From positions 30,223,777-30,287,776 of the forward strand of contig OX352761.1 in assembly GCA_947095585.1 (NCBI GenBank): 64,000 bases of DNA. The letters are read 5' to 3'. Below the pieces are notes generated by a model. That model worked only from the letters and a program-made list of their open reading frames with translations. It made no database searches and was not told the DNA's origin. Of this stretch, positions 1 through 12,267 are shown piece after piece. The translations under genes were made by a program, and so were the position numbers. This DNA is from Nephrocerus scutellatus (Eukaryota; Arthropoda; Insecta; Diptera; Pipunculidae). Position 1 is the stretch's first letter, and each line of letters starts with the position of its first letter.

Positions 1-2955
1 AAACTAATCGCAAAGCAACTCGAACCGTTCTCTAAGTTAGTTTTTGGGATCTACCGATTGGACCAAAGCAACGCAATCGAAAAACGGTCCAACGGTGGTG
101 ATTTGAACATTCACGGGGAATAAACTTAGTAACCATTCCGTAGAAAGTCACATTTACACTTTGGAGCAAGAAAAAACCAAAAAAAAAATGTATTAGAAAA
201 TTCTACCGCGACGCCAACTCAAGCACACCCCATCCGTTCTGTTCTTCAACTAAACTACAAGCCAACTAAAAGTACTCGTACCTTGTTACCAATAATGATA
301 ATATTTTATAAATATAAACGTTTCGCCAGTATCAGCAGCATTCAACAATTTTATTTATCATCGTTTTCTTGATTAGGAATTGCGATTACATGTTATCACA
401 CATCACCTTAAAAAATTGTATTGTATGCGACATACGAGAACACTAGTTCGCTGTCATCATCATTGAGCGGCGCTGTAGATATCGCTCCTATCCTTATCAT
501 ATCCTTATCAACAAACTTGGAGGTGTGGTGCGCTGAATTATTGGAGCAGCCGCGAACTGCTCGAATTTGAATGGGAGTAGAATCTCCTCTGCTATCGCTG
601 GCTTGCATATTGGAAGAAAGGAAGGAAGGAAGGAAGGGCTCCTCTTTACAACCGAGATAAAACATCAAGCAAGAAACTATAACTAACGGCGTTAGTAGTA
701 AATTCGGAACGGCGCGCCACACTCTTTTCCTGATAACAACAAAGCATAGATTGGGTCACAAAATTTTCTATGGTGAACAAGTGCTACCAAGTCCTCTGTT
801 ACACGATAACGGTGGCAGGCGCGCCGTAATCAGTAGCAGCGCATATGAAGCAACGAGCCACAAACATATTTCTATTTGGCTTTGAGTTCTACTCTACTCT
901 ACTCTGTTACTGATACATATATGAGTTTTATAGGGATTGGGATTGAAAAGTTTTCAAAAAAAAAAAACCATGAAAAATATGCGATAATCGAACTTTTATC
1001 GCTTGGCAAAAATAAGTCTACAATCGAGCGGTGCGATATGGTAGTAGTTGCTGTTGCTACTACTGGCAAAAACCGATCGCACAAGTAAAATTAGTTGTCG
1101 GCGGCCAGTTAAATCGGAAACGGAAATATTTTCCCTCCGTGTAATATTAGCCAGTTAAAGCGCGCGTTCTATAGGATACATAGATACCGATATTTAAAAA
1201 TAAAATAAAAATTGCTTACTTACTTAGGATTAACTGCGTATTTTCGAATAGCCGCACCGCCGGCTTTCACTTAATTTCACTATTAATAACAGTTAACAAA
1301 CAGGATTCTACGTTACAGTGCACTGCGGCGTTTCTTATGGCTTCACTTATGGCAAACAATCAACACAATAATAATTAATAATGCGAAGATCTTGCATGGC
1401 CCGTCTCAGCTCTATACTCGAGTGAGTAGTGCGCGAGTCAAGCCGAGTCAGCGATCAGTATGATGCGACAAAGCGGCAAGAGCGTCGCATTTGTCGGTGG
1501 CCATTTTACAAATTAAAATCACAACCTCAACTCAATGGAAAAAATAAAATATTTTTTAAGCTCGTCAAAAAAGGGGCAGACATACATTCATATGTACACA
1601 TGTAAAGCTGTATGTTATTGCTGTTTCTATTAAATGCGAAAACATACTAAATTTTGTTGTTGTTGTTGTTCACTTCACTTCACTTAAAAAAAGTTCTCTG
1701 CGATGGATGTTGATGCACGCGGATTCTGTGTGATGGCAACGCAGCCATAAAACAAAACGCGAGATGAAAAATAAAATAAAACATATATACGTACAATGTT
1801 TATGTGTGTGTGTGTGGTCCAGTTGATCTACAGAACAAAATAATAAGTATTACTTATAAAAAATAATCTGAGTTAATACTAAGTGTAATGTTGTGCACTC
1901 TGTCGTTGATGGCGTTTTCTTCATATTCAGTCCATTAGTGATTTTAAGCTCCTTTTTTTTTAATTTACTGTCGTGCACCATTTTCTGTAGCATAGCAATA
2001 CTATTTTAAATGTTTTCTTTTTTAAATGCAAAATTAAAACAAGAACATTGATTATAGCTCGTATGATGTGGCATAGAAATATATGTATTTAACTTTCGTT
2101 TTGTTAGCAGTTGTTAGTTTTCAATTTTTTCGGGCAAATTAAAAATTCTCTGAATTTGCTTGTTTGGATGATCATGTGTCATCTTATCCGACTTTTGTAA
2201 CGTTTATAGTCATCGTTTTTGATGATATTCAGTACTAAAAACAATAATATAAAAATGCTTCATGCTTCTTCTTTCGGGTTGGCTTAACAGTCCCGAACAG
2301 ATCTGGCCAAATCTCGTTATTGTTTTTTTATATTTAAACTGCCAAGGGAAAACTCCCTGAATGACTTGCACCACGGCAATAATAATAATATTTTATTAAA
2401 ATTAAAAATTAAATCGAAGAAATGTAGTTTACAATATATCACATTCCTCACGTTTATATCCGGTTTCGTTTTATTTTTTTCGAATTCTCCCTGATCCATT
2501 TAAAAAAAAGGCCATACGGAAAAACGATCACGAAAATAAAACGACGCGAGTCCAACTGCTTTAATGAATAGATCATGGTCAGGGAAAACTAAAAAAAAAC
2601 CTTTACCAACAAAATATTACTAAAAAAATGACATACGTGAGCCTTCAAAATTTTTGGAACCTTCATTGAAAAAATTCGGTCTTTCAGGAACTAGCTGACG
2701 TCTTTATTGAAGGCCAACCACTCGACAGTGAATTGTACCGTATTAGTTTGTAGTACCAGGCCTTACAAACGAAAAAAGCACGCACAACTATCGAGCCGAT
2801 AGGCTCAAACGCCAAACATTGCACCAAGGATGAGCGAAAAAGCTGGACTCAAATAGGGATCTTGAAGATTTTCTGCAGTTCCACGAAGCTTGGCCAATCT
2901 CACCGGAGCAACCTTCAATCCAGGCCTTTGATGAAGATTTATGAATTTGGTTTTA
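1..2955. other. Non-coding region without a recognised gene
   Basis: I see no supportable gene here. The short open frames lack homology, and several begin at non-ATG codons. Visible features are a GGAA-type microsatellite near 611-637, a TTG run near 1654-1670 and a TG run near 1803-1816. A less AT-rich patch at about 1380-1510 contains an initiator-like TCAGT and could be promoter or 5' leader sequence of a gene outside the window, but nothing proves this. Confidence 0.5.
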
Positions 2956-3833
2956 AAATTCTCTATATTAACTTCGCGTGCCCGTGGCTGGCTGGCTGGA
3001 TGGCTGGTGGGCAGAATCTTGTGATCAATTTTTTACACACTTCCAAAAGTCCGATTTTATTCAAATTTGGCACACATGTGTATTTTCCATGACAATACTT
3101 TCTATTAAAATTTGGAGCACCTGGGGCCTCAGAGTCGGGGGGCTCCCATACAAATTTATAAAAAAAAATTGAAGCGATCGGGCCCCGAGGTCGTATTTAC
3201 AAAGCCCGATTTTATTGAAATTTTGCACACATGTATATTTCCGGTGACAATAATAATAATAATATTCGGTGCTTCAGACCATTGCGGTCTAAGGCCTAAC
3301 TTCTCGCGACCACTTGTGCTGCGCATGTTAATTTTTGGACACAAATGGAAGGGACCTACAATTTAAGGCCGGATCCGAACGGGGAATTGAGAAAGCTTTC
3401 CGTGTCAAGGTATTATTCTCGGAACGTTTGTCACCCATTCGCGAGAGGTGGGACACCGTAAAAAATACTTTTGGTGTTGCTGGGATTCGAAACTGAACCT
3501 CCTGCTCAGCAGCCATGTGCACTTCCACTGAGCCACGACGCCAACTTCCGGTGACAATACTATCTATTAAATTTTATTTGAGTGTAATCGGACCGAGCAC
3601 ATTTCCTATGGACAACGCTTTTTGTAAATATTTGGAAGTGCACCAGGGCCGAGGGACGCCCATAATATTTTTTTTAAATTATCCCAATATTCTTCAAATT
3701 TTATACACATGTGTATCTCAAATGGAAATACTTTTTGTAAAAATTTTGAAGTTATCGGGATAGGGGGATCCCCAACGATTTTTTTTAAAATTTACCCGAT
3801 AAGAGAATTTAAACGAAATTTTTATGGGTTGTT
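2956..3833 (+). repeat. Satellite-bearing dispersed element, copy 1
   Basis: The copy opens with TTCTCTATATTAACTTCGCG followed by a CTGG-rich stretch (GGCTGGCTGG). It then has degenerate units of roughly 110-120 bp, each with a short 'gcccgatttta' block, an ACACATGTGT-like palindrome, and a GC-rich 'gggcc..gggg' block. It ends at an AGAGAATTTAAA block near 3801. A SINE is inserted inside it (3252-3545). No coding capacity is seen. Related copies occur throughout the window in both orientations, so this is a mobile or mobilised family, mechanism unknown. Confidence 0.7.
3252..3545 (-). mobile_element. tRNA-derived SINE, nearly full length, with target-site duplication
   Basis: Read on the minus strand, the element starts with a tRNA-like head. 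It has an A-box-like segment around 3525-3540 and a B-box-like GGTTCGAATCC-type segment (here GTTTCGAATCC) near 3480-3492. A shared body ('cattcgcgagaggtgggacacc' on the plus strand) follows, and the element ends in an ATT-repeat tail near 3252-3264. The 13-bp sequence TTCCGGTGACAAT occurs on both sides (3239-3251 and 3546-3558) and is the expected duplication from target-primed insertion. The host sequence is the satellite-bearing element, so the SINE is the younger of the two. Confidence 0.75.
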
Positions 3834-6518
3834 CCTTACGTATGTTTTACTAAAAACTATTTTTCAAATAAGTCAAATCAATTGATTTACCTCCCATGTG
3901 GTCGTATATGGTATAAGCCAATTTTAAGAACAAATTTATTAGTTAGTATATGTCTCAATATATGTACTGGATACGTCATTTTGAAATGTCTAACAATAAT
4001 TATGAAAAATTAAAAAAGAACAATGCACCTTGCAAATGCTGCAAGTATATTCGGTCGTTATCTAAATAAGTATAGAATTTCAGTTTTGTTATCAAGCGAC
4101 CTTGAAAAGATAAAATCCAAATCAAGTGTCTGCCAGAATGTCTGAGCTGATAAAGTGATACATTCACAAAATGCAAAAGTCAAAATAAACAAAAAACATA
4201 CTCGTAACAGCAGCAAAAATATACTCGATAACACAAAAAATGCGATAAAAACTAATCAGGCTAACGGCGAGATTCCAACGAATGACGTCACTACAACGAG
4301 ACGACCTTACTTTTCCCATCCATAGAAATTTGAGGCGATAAAAAGGCTAAAATGATATTGATAAAAAATGGAATAAAGGTAAACCACCCCAGAAATAAAA
4401 ACAAGTGACCATAGCTTAAGCTATACGACTACGTAAGACTGGCGTTTTACTGATGGAAAGGACAAAAAGAGTTCCGTTTTTTTGTGAAAAAAAATCATGT
4501 TTAAAAGTACATTCCAAAAAATTATATTTATTGTTAACTAGAATTTTATTACTTTTTCGTTGTCGGGACTTATTTGGACTTGTGCCGTGGACATCTCAGT
4601 TAGCTTCTTCTACTAAATTAAGGAAAAAATCAATTGACTTTAAGCAAAGAGTATAGAGATATCAACCAGCAACCCAGGCAGCCACAGACAACCGTGAACG
4701 CGAAGTTAATATATAGAATTTAAAAATTGAAATTTTTCTTGTAAATTCTCTAATCGGAGATTCGATTTTTAGGTGAAAATCCACCACCAACTGGGTAAAA
4801 CATAGCAGCACACAGCGCACGGTTGGTACAACATGCACGCGACAATGTACGAACTACGAAGTAATACTAAAATTCTTTCTTTTGAAGTTGAGTTAAGCTT
4901 TTTAGCAGTGTGAGTGCTTAACCGGTTCTTCATATAATATGATCAAAACCTTCTCTATAGAAAGCCCAACTCTACGCATAATAATGCTGTAAACCAAGAC
5001 CAAACGCATGTGTGTTTGTGGGATGTGAATACAGTGTAAAAAAATAAGTAGTCGCAAAGAGCGCGAAACATAAGATGTGGTAGTGGGAAACAGAAAAATT
5101 TTATATGGATTTTGCTCTTTAGTTGATTACTAATACAAATACGTTTGGTCTCAATCTAAGCATGTATCTGTGTACGATCGGAACAGTTGGGCTTTCTATA
5201 GAGAAGGTTTTGATATGATACAAAACGCAAATTAAGAATGCACTCACACAACTGAGTGTACAACCCATATGAATTGTATAAAAAAATTTGTTCTGCTTCT
5301 TTCCTCTTGATATCTCTATACTCTTTGCTTTAAGTTAAAAATGTGACCTATAAAACGGTTCAAAGGTTAATTGAATTGAAGTAACAATGTATAGAGACGT
5401 CCGGTGTCCTTCTAAAAGGCCATTACAAAGTAATAAAGTGGATCAAAACAGATATTTTGGCTATTATTACCAAATAATAAAGGAGTGTGAGGCGTGTCTC
5501 GATTTATACATAAAAGTTTGTACCCAAAAAACGTTAATTTTTCATTTATTTGCATTTACTTGTTTAAATCTTTAAATTACCCTAATAAGTAATTTCAATC
5601 TAATAAGGTCCCTTAAGCAAATTTAAGTCGAACAAAACTAAATCTGACAGATCGCGAACTTTAAACTTAACTTTCGAAATCATTTAAATTATAACACAGT
5701 TTTGTTTTTCAAACTCTTTCGTTAAATCGTTTTAAGTTCAATTTAAAAAATTGTTTATTAAAATTTCTGTGCTAACCATTGCGCCCACAAAACAATTTAT
5801 TTTTTAAAAATATTCTTAAAATTGTAAGACTTTGGATCAATATTCTTCACAATTTCAAAAAGTTGACCAGCGGTGGCTGTAATCTGAGGTCTTACAGTAT
5901 CCACCGCAGGTATCGTGGTCTTTTTCGAGGCTTTGCTTTTAAACTAAAAGGTTTGCAATTAGTCGTTCTTGGAATGCTGTTGTTTGGTTTTAAGTAAGTT
6001 GCTAGTTGCTCCAATTGACTCATTTATGCCGATGTTGTTGATTCGCTGAAGGTTGCTAAATATTGGAGCTAATCATCTTTATGTCCAGTTTGTGTTTTAT
6101 GAACTTGGGCCTGCAAACATTGACACAAATACTGAACATAACTGAAACTGTAGGTGTCGGTGGTGCAGTGGTTAGAACTATTGGTTCCCACTCGGAGGAC
6201 ACGTCCAAAAAAATTCACGATTTTTCGCAACGCACTGGTAATCTAGGTGACAATTACACATGATACGACTTTATACATGTGATATACAGTTGCCGCATAC
6301 TGCTTTATTCGCATGTACGGTTGAGTTGATGTATGAAGTAATCAATATGTATGAGAGCCATCAAAGTGGGTTTATGAGCACTCACCACAACACTTTCTTT
6401 CCTTATTATATCCTAATATTTTCAAGCCCACCTAGGGTGCAAAATCCCTTGAAACGTGCGCTAATTATATAAAAAAAAACAACAACCATTATCTGAGCAA
6501 GTTCGCAATCTACACGAA
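3834..6518. other. Non-coding stretch with a nested inverted repeat
   Basis: No gene is supportable. Around 4709-4760 lies a terminal fragment of the satellite-bearing element (TTAATATATAGAATTT followed by TAAATTCTCTAAT). The region is dominated by the inverted repeat listed separately. The remainder is AT-rich with no recognisable protein similarity. Confidence 0.5.
4642..5330. repeat. Nested inverted repeats (24-bp outer and 29-bp inner arms)
   Basis: The outer arms are 4642-4665 and 5307-5330, perfect reverse complements over 24 bp (core TATAGAGATATCAA). The inner arms are 4942-4970 and 5186-5214, perfect over 29 bp (core TTCTCTATAGAAAGCCCAAC). A further imperfect pair lies between them (GTGTGAGTGCTTA near 4908 against TAAGAATGCACTCACAC near 5235). 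The left side is longer because a satellite-element fragment sits between its two arm segments. This looks like a decayed fold-back element. No transposase is visible. Confidence 0.65.
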
Positions 6519-7110
6519 ATGCCGTTCATTATCATATTTTTGGGTCTAACGGTGGGTGTCAGGTCCTGGCTTCCCGCAAAAAATGTTCTATTCTACGACA
6601 TCCTTCCAGCATACGCTTGGTCGTCGTACCGCAAAAGACTTTCCGATCAGAATCGTCTTCGCTTATGCGAGCTGGGTGTCCTGCCACCGGAACCTATCGA
6701 GCTTAAACATCTTAACAATATCAACTTCGCGGTAACGCTCGTATAACATATTATTATAGAGTATCGAGAATCGTCCTTCCTCACATACGGGACCAACATT
6801 ATTCGTAAGACTCTCGAACTCTGAATGAAAATTTAGCTTTGTAGACTTAAAGCAACCGTGTACGTATTTCTGGTTTCATGTTGTTATCGGCTGCTAAAAT
6901 TGCCCCGAGATAGTAAAAGGATTGTCAAATTTGTACACCACTATCTTAATTGATAGACCAATGTTCAATCTTCTGCTCACAGACGTGGCCACCATGTATT
7001 TTGTTTTGCTCTCATTTATGTGCAGTCCCAGATTTCATGCCGCCCGCACGATCTCGGTGTTAGATGTAAGAAATGTCATTACACTCAAAAAAATGTACTG
7101 TTTGGCCCTG
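6519..7110 (-). pseudogene. Degenerate RTE-like non-LTR retrotransposon fragment
   Basis: On the minus strand the sequence is a decayed copy of the C-terminal part of the reverse-transcriptase protein seen better at 19480-20990 and 23222-24345. Recognisable pieces include RRLNIGLSI, 'GPVCEEGRF' near 6765-6790, and the trailing region at 6650-6720. Several stops and frameshifts interrupt it. The plus-strand open frames here are antisense shadows. Clade assignment (RTE-like) is tentative. Confidence 0.55.
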
Positions 7111-7493
7111 GTTGCATGCTGGAAGGGCCATTGGCCCAAACTTCTTCTTCAATGATGCTGGCAATACATTCACATTCATTAGACTAGATCGCTACCTGAC
7201 CAAGTTGAGTGACTTCATGTACATATGTCACTTCAACAGGACGGCGCTATATTCCACGCAATTGGCCAAACAACGAAGTTATTGAAGTCAAAGTTCGGCA
7301 ATTGCGTTGTCCCAGAAATGGACCACTCAATTGGCCGCCTCGTTCGACTGTTTTCATGCCTCTTCACATTTTCTTTTTGGTCTATTTCAAGGATTAAACG
7401 CAAATGGTCGGCATATCAACCGATTTATGCGAAAAGTTGGGTTCGGCACGTGTTCGACATGCGTTTTCCGATTTTAATGATGCTGTGTTAAAT

Positions 7494-7640
7494 AATTTTC
7501 ACACGACCATAGACGAAAGTAACTGTTTCATACACTATAACCTAGCTTCGAAAGTAGCCGTTATACACACAAGTGAGTTACCATAAAAAATTATTTTGCT
7601 ATTTACTGCAGTCTCTACTACTAAACTCCACTTTCCTCGC
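7494..7640 (+). repeat. Dispersed repeat C, copy 1
   Basis: A block of about 145 bp beginning TTTTCACACGACCATAGA and ending in 'aaactccactttcctcgc' recurs at 12268-12530 in the same order. Both copies share TTTCATAC.CTATAA and ATTTACTGCAGTC. No coding or transposase signal is seen, and the element boundaries are approximate. Confidence 0.5.
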
Positions 7641-7817
7641 AATAGCATCGATGCGGTACTTTAACCTTACCTTTGATATCTCAAACACAAGCTGCTTCAT
7701 TAAAAATTCATTATTATTTGCTAGTTCCAGTGTCCAAATTTGTAATAACTGAATAAATGCAAGATGCACCTGGAATCAAGAAGTTTACCTTCATCTAATG
7801 TAAAAGAGCATTTGTAA

Positions 7818-7934
7818 TAACGGGTGTTTTTTTGGGAGGTTTGTTTTTCCGATAGATGTCGTTTTATTTTATGACAGTTGTTTTGACAGCTCAAAGTGGC
7901 ATTTCTACTCAGTATTGTTTGGCAAATCATTATG

Positions 7935-7973
<39 letters not shown>

Positions 7974-8138
7974 ACATTTGTGAAAAATAGTCGTGGTAGC
8001 CATATGCCAGAAATTGTGTTTAAATGTTAAATGCCAAAAAATTATCTACCAAATAAAAAAAAATTTTGGTCATTTCATAATTTTATATGTGTTTTATTCA
8101 AAAAAAAAATCGGCAACCTCTTAAAAAAACACCCGTTA
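7818..8138 (-). mobile_element. MITE family A, complete copy with internal poly(A) run
   Basis: The terminal inverted repeats are TAACGGGTGTTTTTTT at the left and its complement ending ACACCCGTTA at the right. Length is 321 bp and the element is non-coding, flanked by TA as in Tc1/mariner insertions. An internal run of 37 A (7935-7971) lies between conserved flanks 'tcattatg' and 'atgacatttg'. It faces a second copy a few bases away in the opposite orientation. Open frames reading MSFFFF... are this MITE translated and are not genes. Confidence 0.75.
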
Positions 8139-8144
8139 GATATA

Positions 8145-8219
8145 TAGATAATTTTTTGGCATTTAACATTTAAACACAATTTCTGGCATATGGCTACCAC
8201 GACTATTTTTCACAAATGT

Positions 8220-8250
<31 letters not shown>

Positions 8251-8364
8251 CATAATGATTTGCCAAACAATACTGAGTAGAAATGCCACTTTGAGCTGTC
8301 AAAACAACTGTCATAAAATAAAACGACATCTATCGGAAAAACAAACCTCCCAAAAAAACACCCT
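8145..8364 (+). mobile_element. MITE family A, truncated inverted copy
   Basis: This copy lacks about the first 100 bp of the family and starts at the shared 'tagataattttttggc'. It runs through a 29-T tract (8222-8250) to an altered right end ('aacaccctttata' instead of ACACCCGTTA). Together with 7818-8138 it makes an inverted pair with roughly 220-bp arms. Sequence agreement with the other two copies is very high outside the homopolymer. Confidence 0.7.
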
Positions 8365-8388
8365 TTATAATGGGGGCTGTTACACTGG

Positions 8389-9410
8389 TTGTGCTTAACG
8401 ATAATCAGACCCATTCTCACCTATGCGGCAGTTGTTTGGTGGCCAAGAACTTGTCTGAAAGTGGGTAAGAGGACACTAAGTAAATTGCAAAGGAACGTAT
8501 GCTTGGGAATAACAGGCGCAATACGCTCTATCTCGGCAAATGCTCTCAATACAATTCTAAATCTGCCACCTCTGGATCTACTTATTCAGATGGAAGCGGT
8601 GAAAGCTATATGTCGACGTCGAAAGAATAAGGTCTGGTATGATAGGCATAAGAGTGTGCTTGAAAACATATTCCTTAAGGTTTTGGAACAAATTTCTACG
8701 CTACTGATTCCTGTGGACAGTACTGTACCCTTTCTTATGTTCAATAGAGGATATAAGTCCAATACCCTATTAGGGAAAGTTGAAAAAATTCAACTGAGAT
8801 CCTAACGGAATTCGAACCAATATTCTTCACCGACGGCTTCCTTACTGATGAAGGAACTTGAGCAGGATAGTTCTTAGTTGAGAATTCTCAGGAGGCATTC
8901 GCACTTAGCAAATGCCCAACTGCTTTTCAAATAGAAATATTTGCGATTTGCAAGTTGCCAACTGGGCTGTCTCTACTGCCTCTCTAAAAAGAGACAAGGA
9001 CGAAAAGCATTGAAATAACCTTGTGTCAGCTCTAAGATTATTCTGGAATGTAAGAGAAAATGGAATTCCGTCACTCTTATTTGGGTTCCAGGCCAAACAG
9101 GAATCAAAGAAAAGGAATCTACTCCATGAATGGATCTAATTCCACTAGCAAGAAGTGGTTCTTCCGATGTTACTAATTGTCCGGAAGCTTGAATCAGACA
9201 AGCTAAACTATTGACATTCGACGATCTATGGAAGCCGAATAGGAGCACTGTTGGAAATCCCTAAATACATGTAGAACTACCAAGCATACCATCGGCCATC
9301 AAGTTCATTTAATGAATGTCTAGAGGGAACTGTCGGAGCATGGTCAGTTTACTTACAGGGCATAGCATGACTGGAAGTAATACATTCAAGTTGGACTTAT
9401 ATTGGATCCA
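8389..9410 (+). pseudogene. Non-LTR retrotransposon relic: RT C-terminus plus RNase H
   Basis: The open part (8389-8805) reads RPILTYAAVVWWP and QRNVCLGITGA, typical of the thumb and C-terminal region of RT in RNase H-bearing non-LTR elements (I/R1/LOA-like). Downstream, with frameshifts, comes an RNase H-like start (FTDGFLTDEGT near 8826) and later remnants near 9330-9400. The element is 5' truncated and inactive. It faces a related minus-strand fragment at 9477-10160. Confidence 0.6.
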
Positions 9411-9476
9411 AGGTTTTTTTTTTTTTTGAAAACGATTCGGCAGTGTGGCTGACAGAGCGACCTAATGAGATCTATT

Positions 9477-10160
9477 TTATTTTAGGGTGTAATTAGTCTT
9501 AAAGACGTAGTACGTTTCCCTAATTATGGATAGTATGTCCTTAGTAGCAGAGTTTCTCAGCTCCGCCAACGAACATATTTCTTTGTGGAAAATATGGCTC
9601 CTTAACCAAAGTAAAGCTGGGCATTCACAGAAAATGTGCTGAATTGATTCATCATCTTCCGAAAAGAACCTACATTTCGTGTCTGAGCCCACATTAATTT
9701 TGTTGAGTTGATACCGCAAGCCACAGTGACCTGTGAGAAAACTCACTATCTTTCTAATGCTACCCTTGTCCCGATTAAGGATTTTCTTGTTGGAAAATGG
9801 CCTGATTAATCGATTGGATTGTTTTATCCCTGGGATATTTTCCCAGTGGTCCAGACGAACGCAGAATGCGAGCTCTAGCCCTGGCTAGTTCATCTGCAGA
9901 TTCGTTGCCTACATTTCCTTGATGACCCGGGACCCATCCGAGCTTCACCCTGTTATGTCTGGCAAAGGATTGCAGTGCATCTTAGTAGCATACAACTGAC
10001 AACGAGTGGGACGACATAGCTTTAAGAGCTGCCTGGCTATCTGAAAAGATATTAATTCTCGCCACCTAAATGCCTTTACTAAGGTTAATCTTGGGGCAGA
10101 TTTCAATGGCATGGAGTTCCGCCTGGAAAACCGTGGAACTCATTCCGGGCTATTTCCTTC
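9477..10160 (-). pseudogene. Non-LTR retrotransposon relic: RNase H and C-terminal Cys-rich tail
   Basis: On the minus strand the order is an RNase H core (TVFQAELHAIEICPKINL near 10090-10130, then GHQGNVGNESADELA near 9890-9935) followed by the terminal domain SFLTGHCGLRYQLNKI ... CRFFSEDDESIQHIFCECPAL (9477-9746). This matches the C-terminal region of I/R1-type elements. One in-frame stop lies in the RNase H part and the RT is missing. The plus-strand neighbour 8389-9410 converges on it. Confidence 0.65.
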
Positions 10161-12267
10161 AAAGTAAGGTTGACGCAAGGCCAATAACATAGCCCGTAAA
10201 AAAACTCTATTACGGAACCCCAAATCAGCCTCGGGAACACTAATCTGCGACGACGAGCACGGCAAAAAAAATGGTTACACGATTCATGAAAATTCTCATG
10301 GAACGTACGCTCACTGTATAGAGCTCTAGCTGCATAGGAAACCCAAAATAGAACACCACACCTCTGTCTTAGCAACACTATTCATCTCAGCGACCCCAAA
10401 AACTATGGATTCGGTACTAATTTCAATATCGACCCCGCCCAAAAAAGAAAACCCAAGACACACAAGACCCTCCAAATCGCCTGAATTTCGCGCTAATTAA
10501 AAACTAAAAAAAACAAAACTAAAAAGTCTTAACAACGCTATTCATCTCAGCGACTCCGAAAACTATAACTAATACTAGCTTTATATGATGTGACGCAGTC
10601 GTTGCGGACAGCGCGGAGCGTATGCTCTTGCAATTTTCACATACATATTTTTGACAAAAATCATTGTGCTATAGCTAACTCACTAATCCCATATTTGGCT
10701 GCATCGCGCACATATCAGAACTCACTTTTGACTTGACGTATAGAGTAAACGGTAAATAAAAAGGTACGGCGAGCGCTCCTACTAACCAAAAGAAATGTCA
10801 AAAAAATGACGTTTTCATTAATAGCTGCACAGAAAGATCATACCATTAGCTGCAAAAACTGGCAGCCGCTGCGAAATCTGTTCACACCATTCAGATATAT
10901 TATTTAATTTTAATGTCAATTGTCTTGCAACGAAAATATTTCTCAATTTTATTTAAAAGTGTTGCTTCCATTATAGTTTATATCTTGGTTCAAACATTTG
11001 AACCACTAAATTGGTATGCTGATGATAGTTCATCTCAGTTTTAGAACCTCTCTGTGCGTGAGTGACATGGCCAATTAGCTTGTATAAGATAACAATTTGG
11101 AAACCGAAATTCTAGGCGTTAAAATGCCTTACTCAAGATGTCATTAGATCAATGCAAAAACAATGTACGAGTATGTTTGTCAATTATTGCTTATTATTCG
11201 TCTTGTCATAAATGTATATACAATTCAATAATGCACGTGTTTACTTCTCATATATTGAAAAAAATAATTCTTGTATTCTTCTCAAAAAGTCAGCACAGAG
11301 TTTTGCTTTTCGACAGATTTTTTTGAAAAAAATTCTCTTATCTCAAACTCCATTGATTTTCAGAGGCATAAGGGAGTGTTAAGTTGGATGCTGCTTATCA
11401 ACATTTTTAAGATTACTGTAATAATTTGGGTAGAAAAATGTGTTTTCTTTTTTTCTTTATTTATAAAGTAGGAGGAACGTTCCTTATGCGTCAGTAATAA
11501 TTGAAAATTGTTGAGCTCAATAAAATTCCTTAACTGTTGGCCAGACGGAATTGTGTTATCTCATAATACGATAGCTCTCTGATAGGGACTTATTATTCCA
11601 AAGGAAAAGGGTTGTCCAAGGATTTATTTTATCTCCTCCAATGAAGTTCCGACGCAGTCCATACAGCAGTAGCTGTATAGAGCAATTAAGCCACTTGTTA
11701 CAGCGGAATAAAATGTCAGTATCGTAGATACGCTCATGAAGTCCATTCAAAGTCAAATACGCTTTTTGTTATCATTTTTGAAGCGTTCCCTCAGCAAGCC
11801 TACTGAGTGCCGTTGAGAATGTCACTGGAGATAAATTCGAGTTCATTTTTGTACGATTGTAATCGCTTGTACGCACATTGCATGCATAATTTTTATCATT
11901 AGCGGAAAATGTGCAATGAAAAAAAAACATATTTTCTGGGAGTCCTTAAGTATCCGTTATTGCTTATGGACGGCAGATTTAAAATTAAATTTAACGTTTA
12001 AAAGATTGTGATTGTTTAGTTTTTGTTGTTCCTTTGTCCCCATCTTTTATTCCGATTTACAATAGAGCGGAGGTTTTTGTGGTGTTGTTCATATGAACTA
12101 AATAACAATTTTTTAATAAATATAATTTTAATAATAATATTGAAGTTATCACTTTTATATTTTTTATTTATTATTAATACATTAAAAATAATATTTTTGG
12201 TGCAAATAAAAATCCTGCCAATAAGAACAAAATGTAAATTTATTGTTACCTCTACAACCCAATTTGA
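10161..12267. other. Non-coding stretch
   Basis: No gene is seen. A short direct repeat ('ctattcatctcagcga.cc' plus 'aaactat') occurs near 10378-10405 and 10540-10565. The rest is AT-rich. Open frames at 12016-12286 on both strands are AT-rich and mutually antisense, with no family features. Confidence 0.5.

Noticed and set aside
408..722. 104-codon minus-strand open frame with a hydrophobic start
   Set aside because: It begins at GTG and not ATG, includes a GGAA microsatellite and matches no family. Judged chance.
8216..8398. Frame reading MSFFFF...IMICQTILSRNATLSCQNNC, repeated at 41905
   Set aside because: Translation of the T tract and body of MITE family A. The same frame occurs in each copy because the element is repeated.
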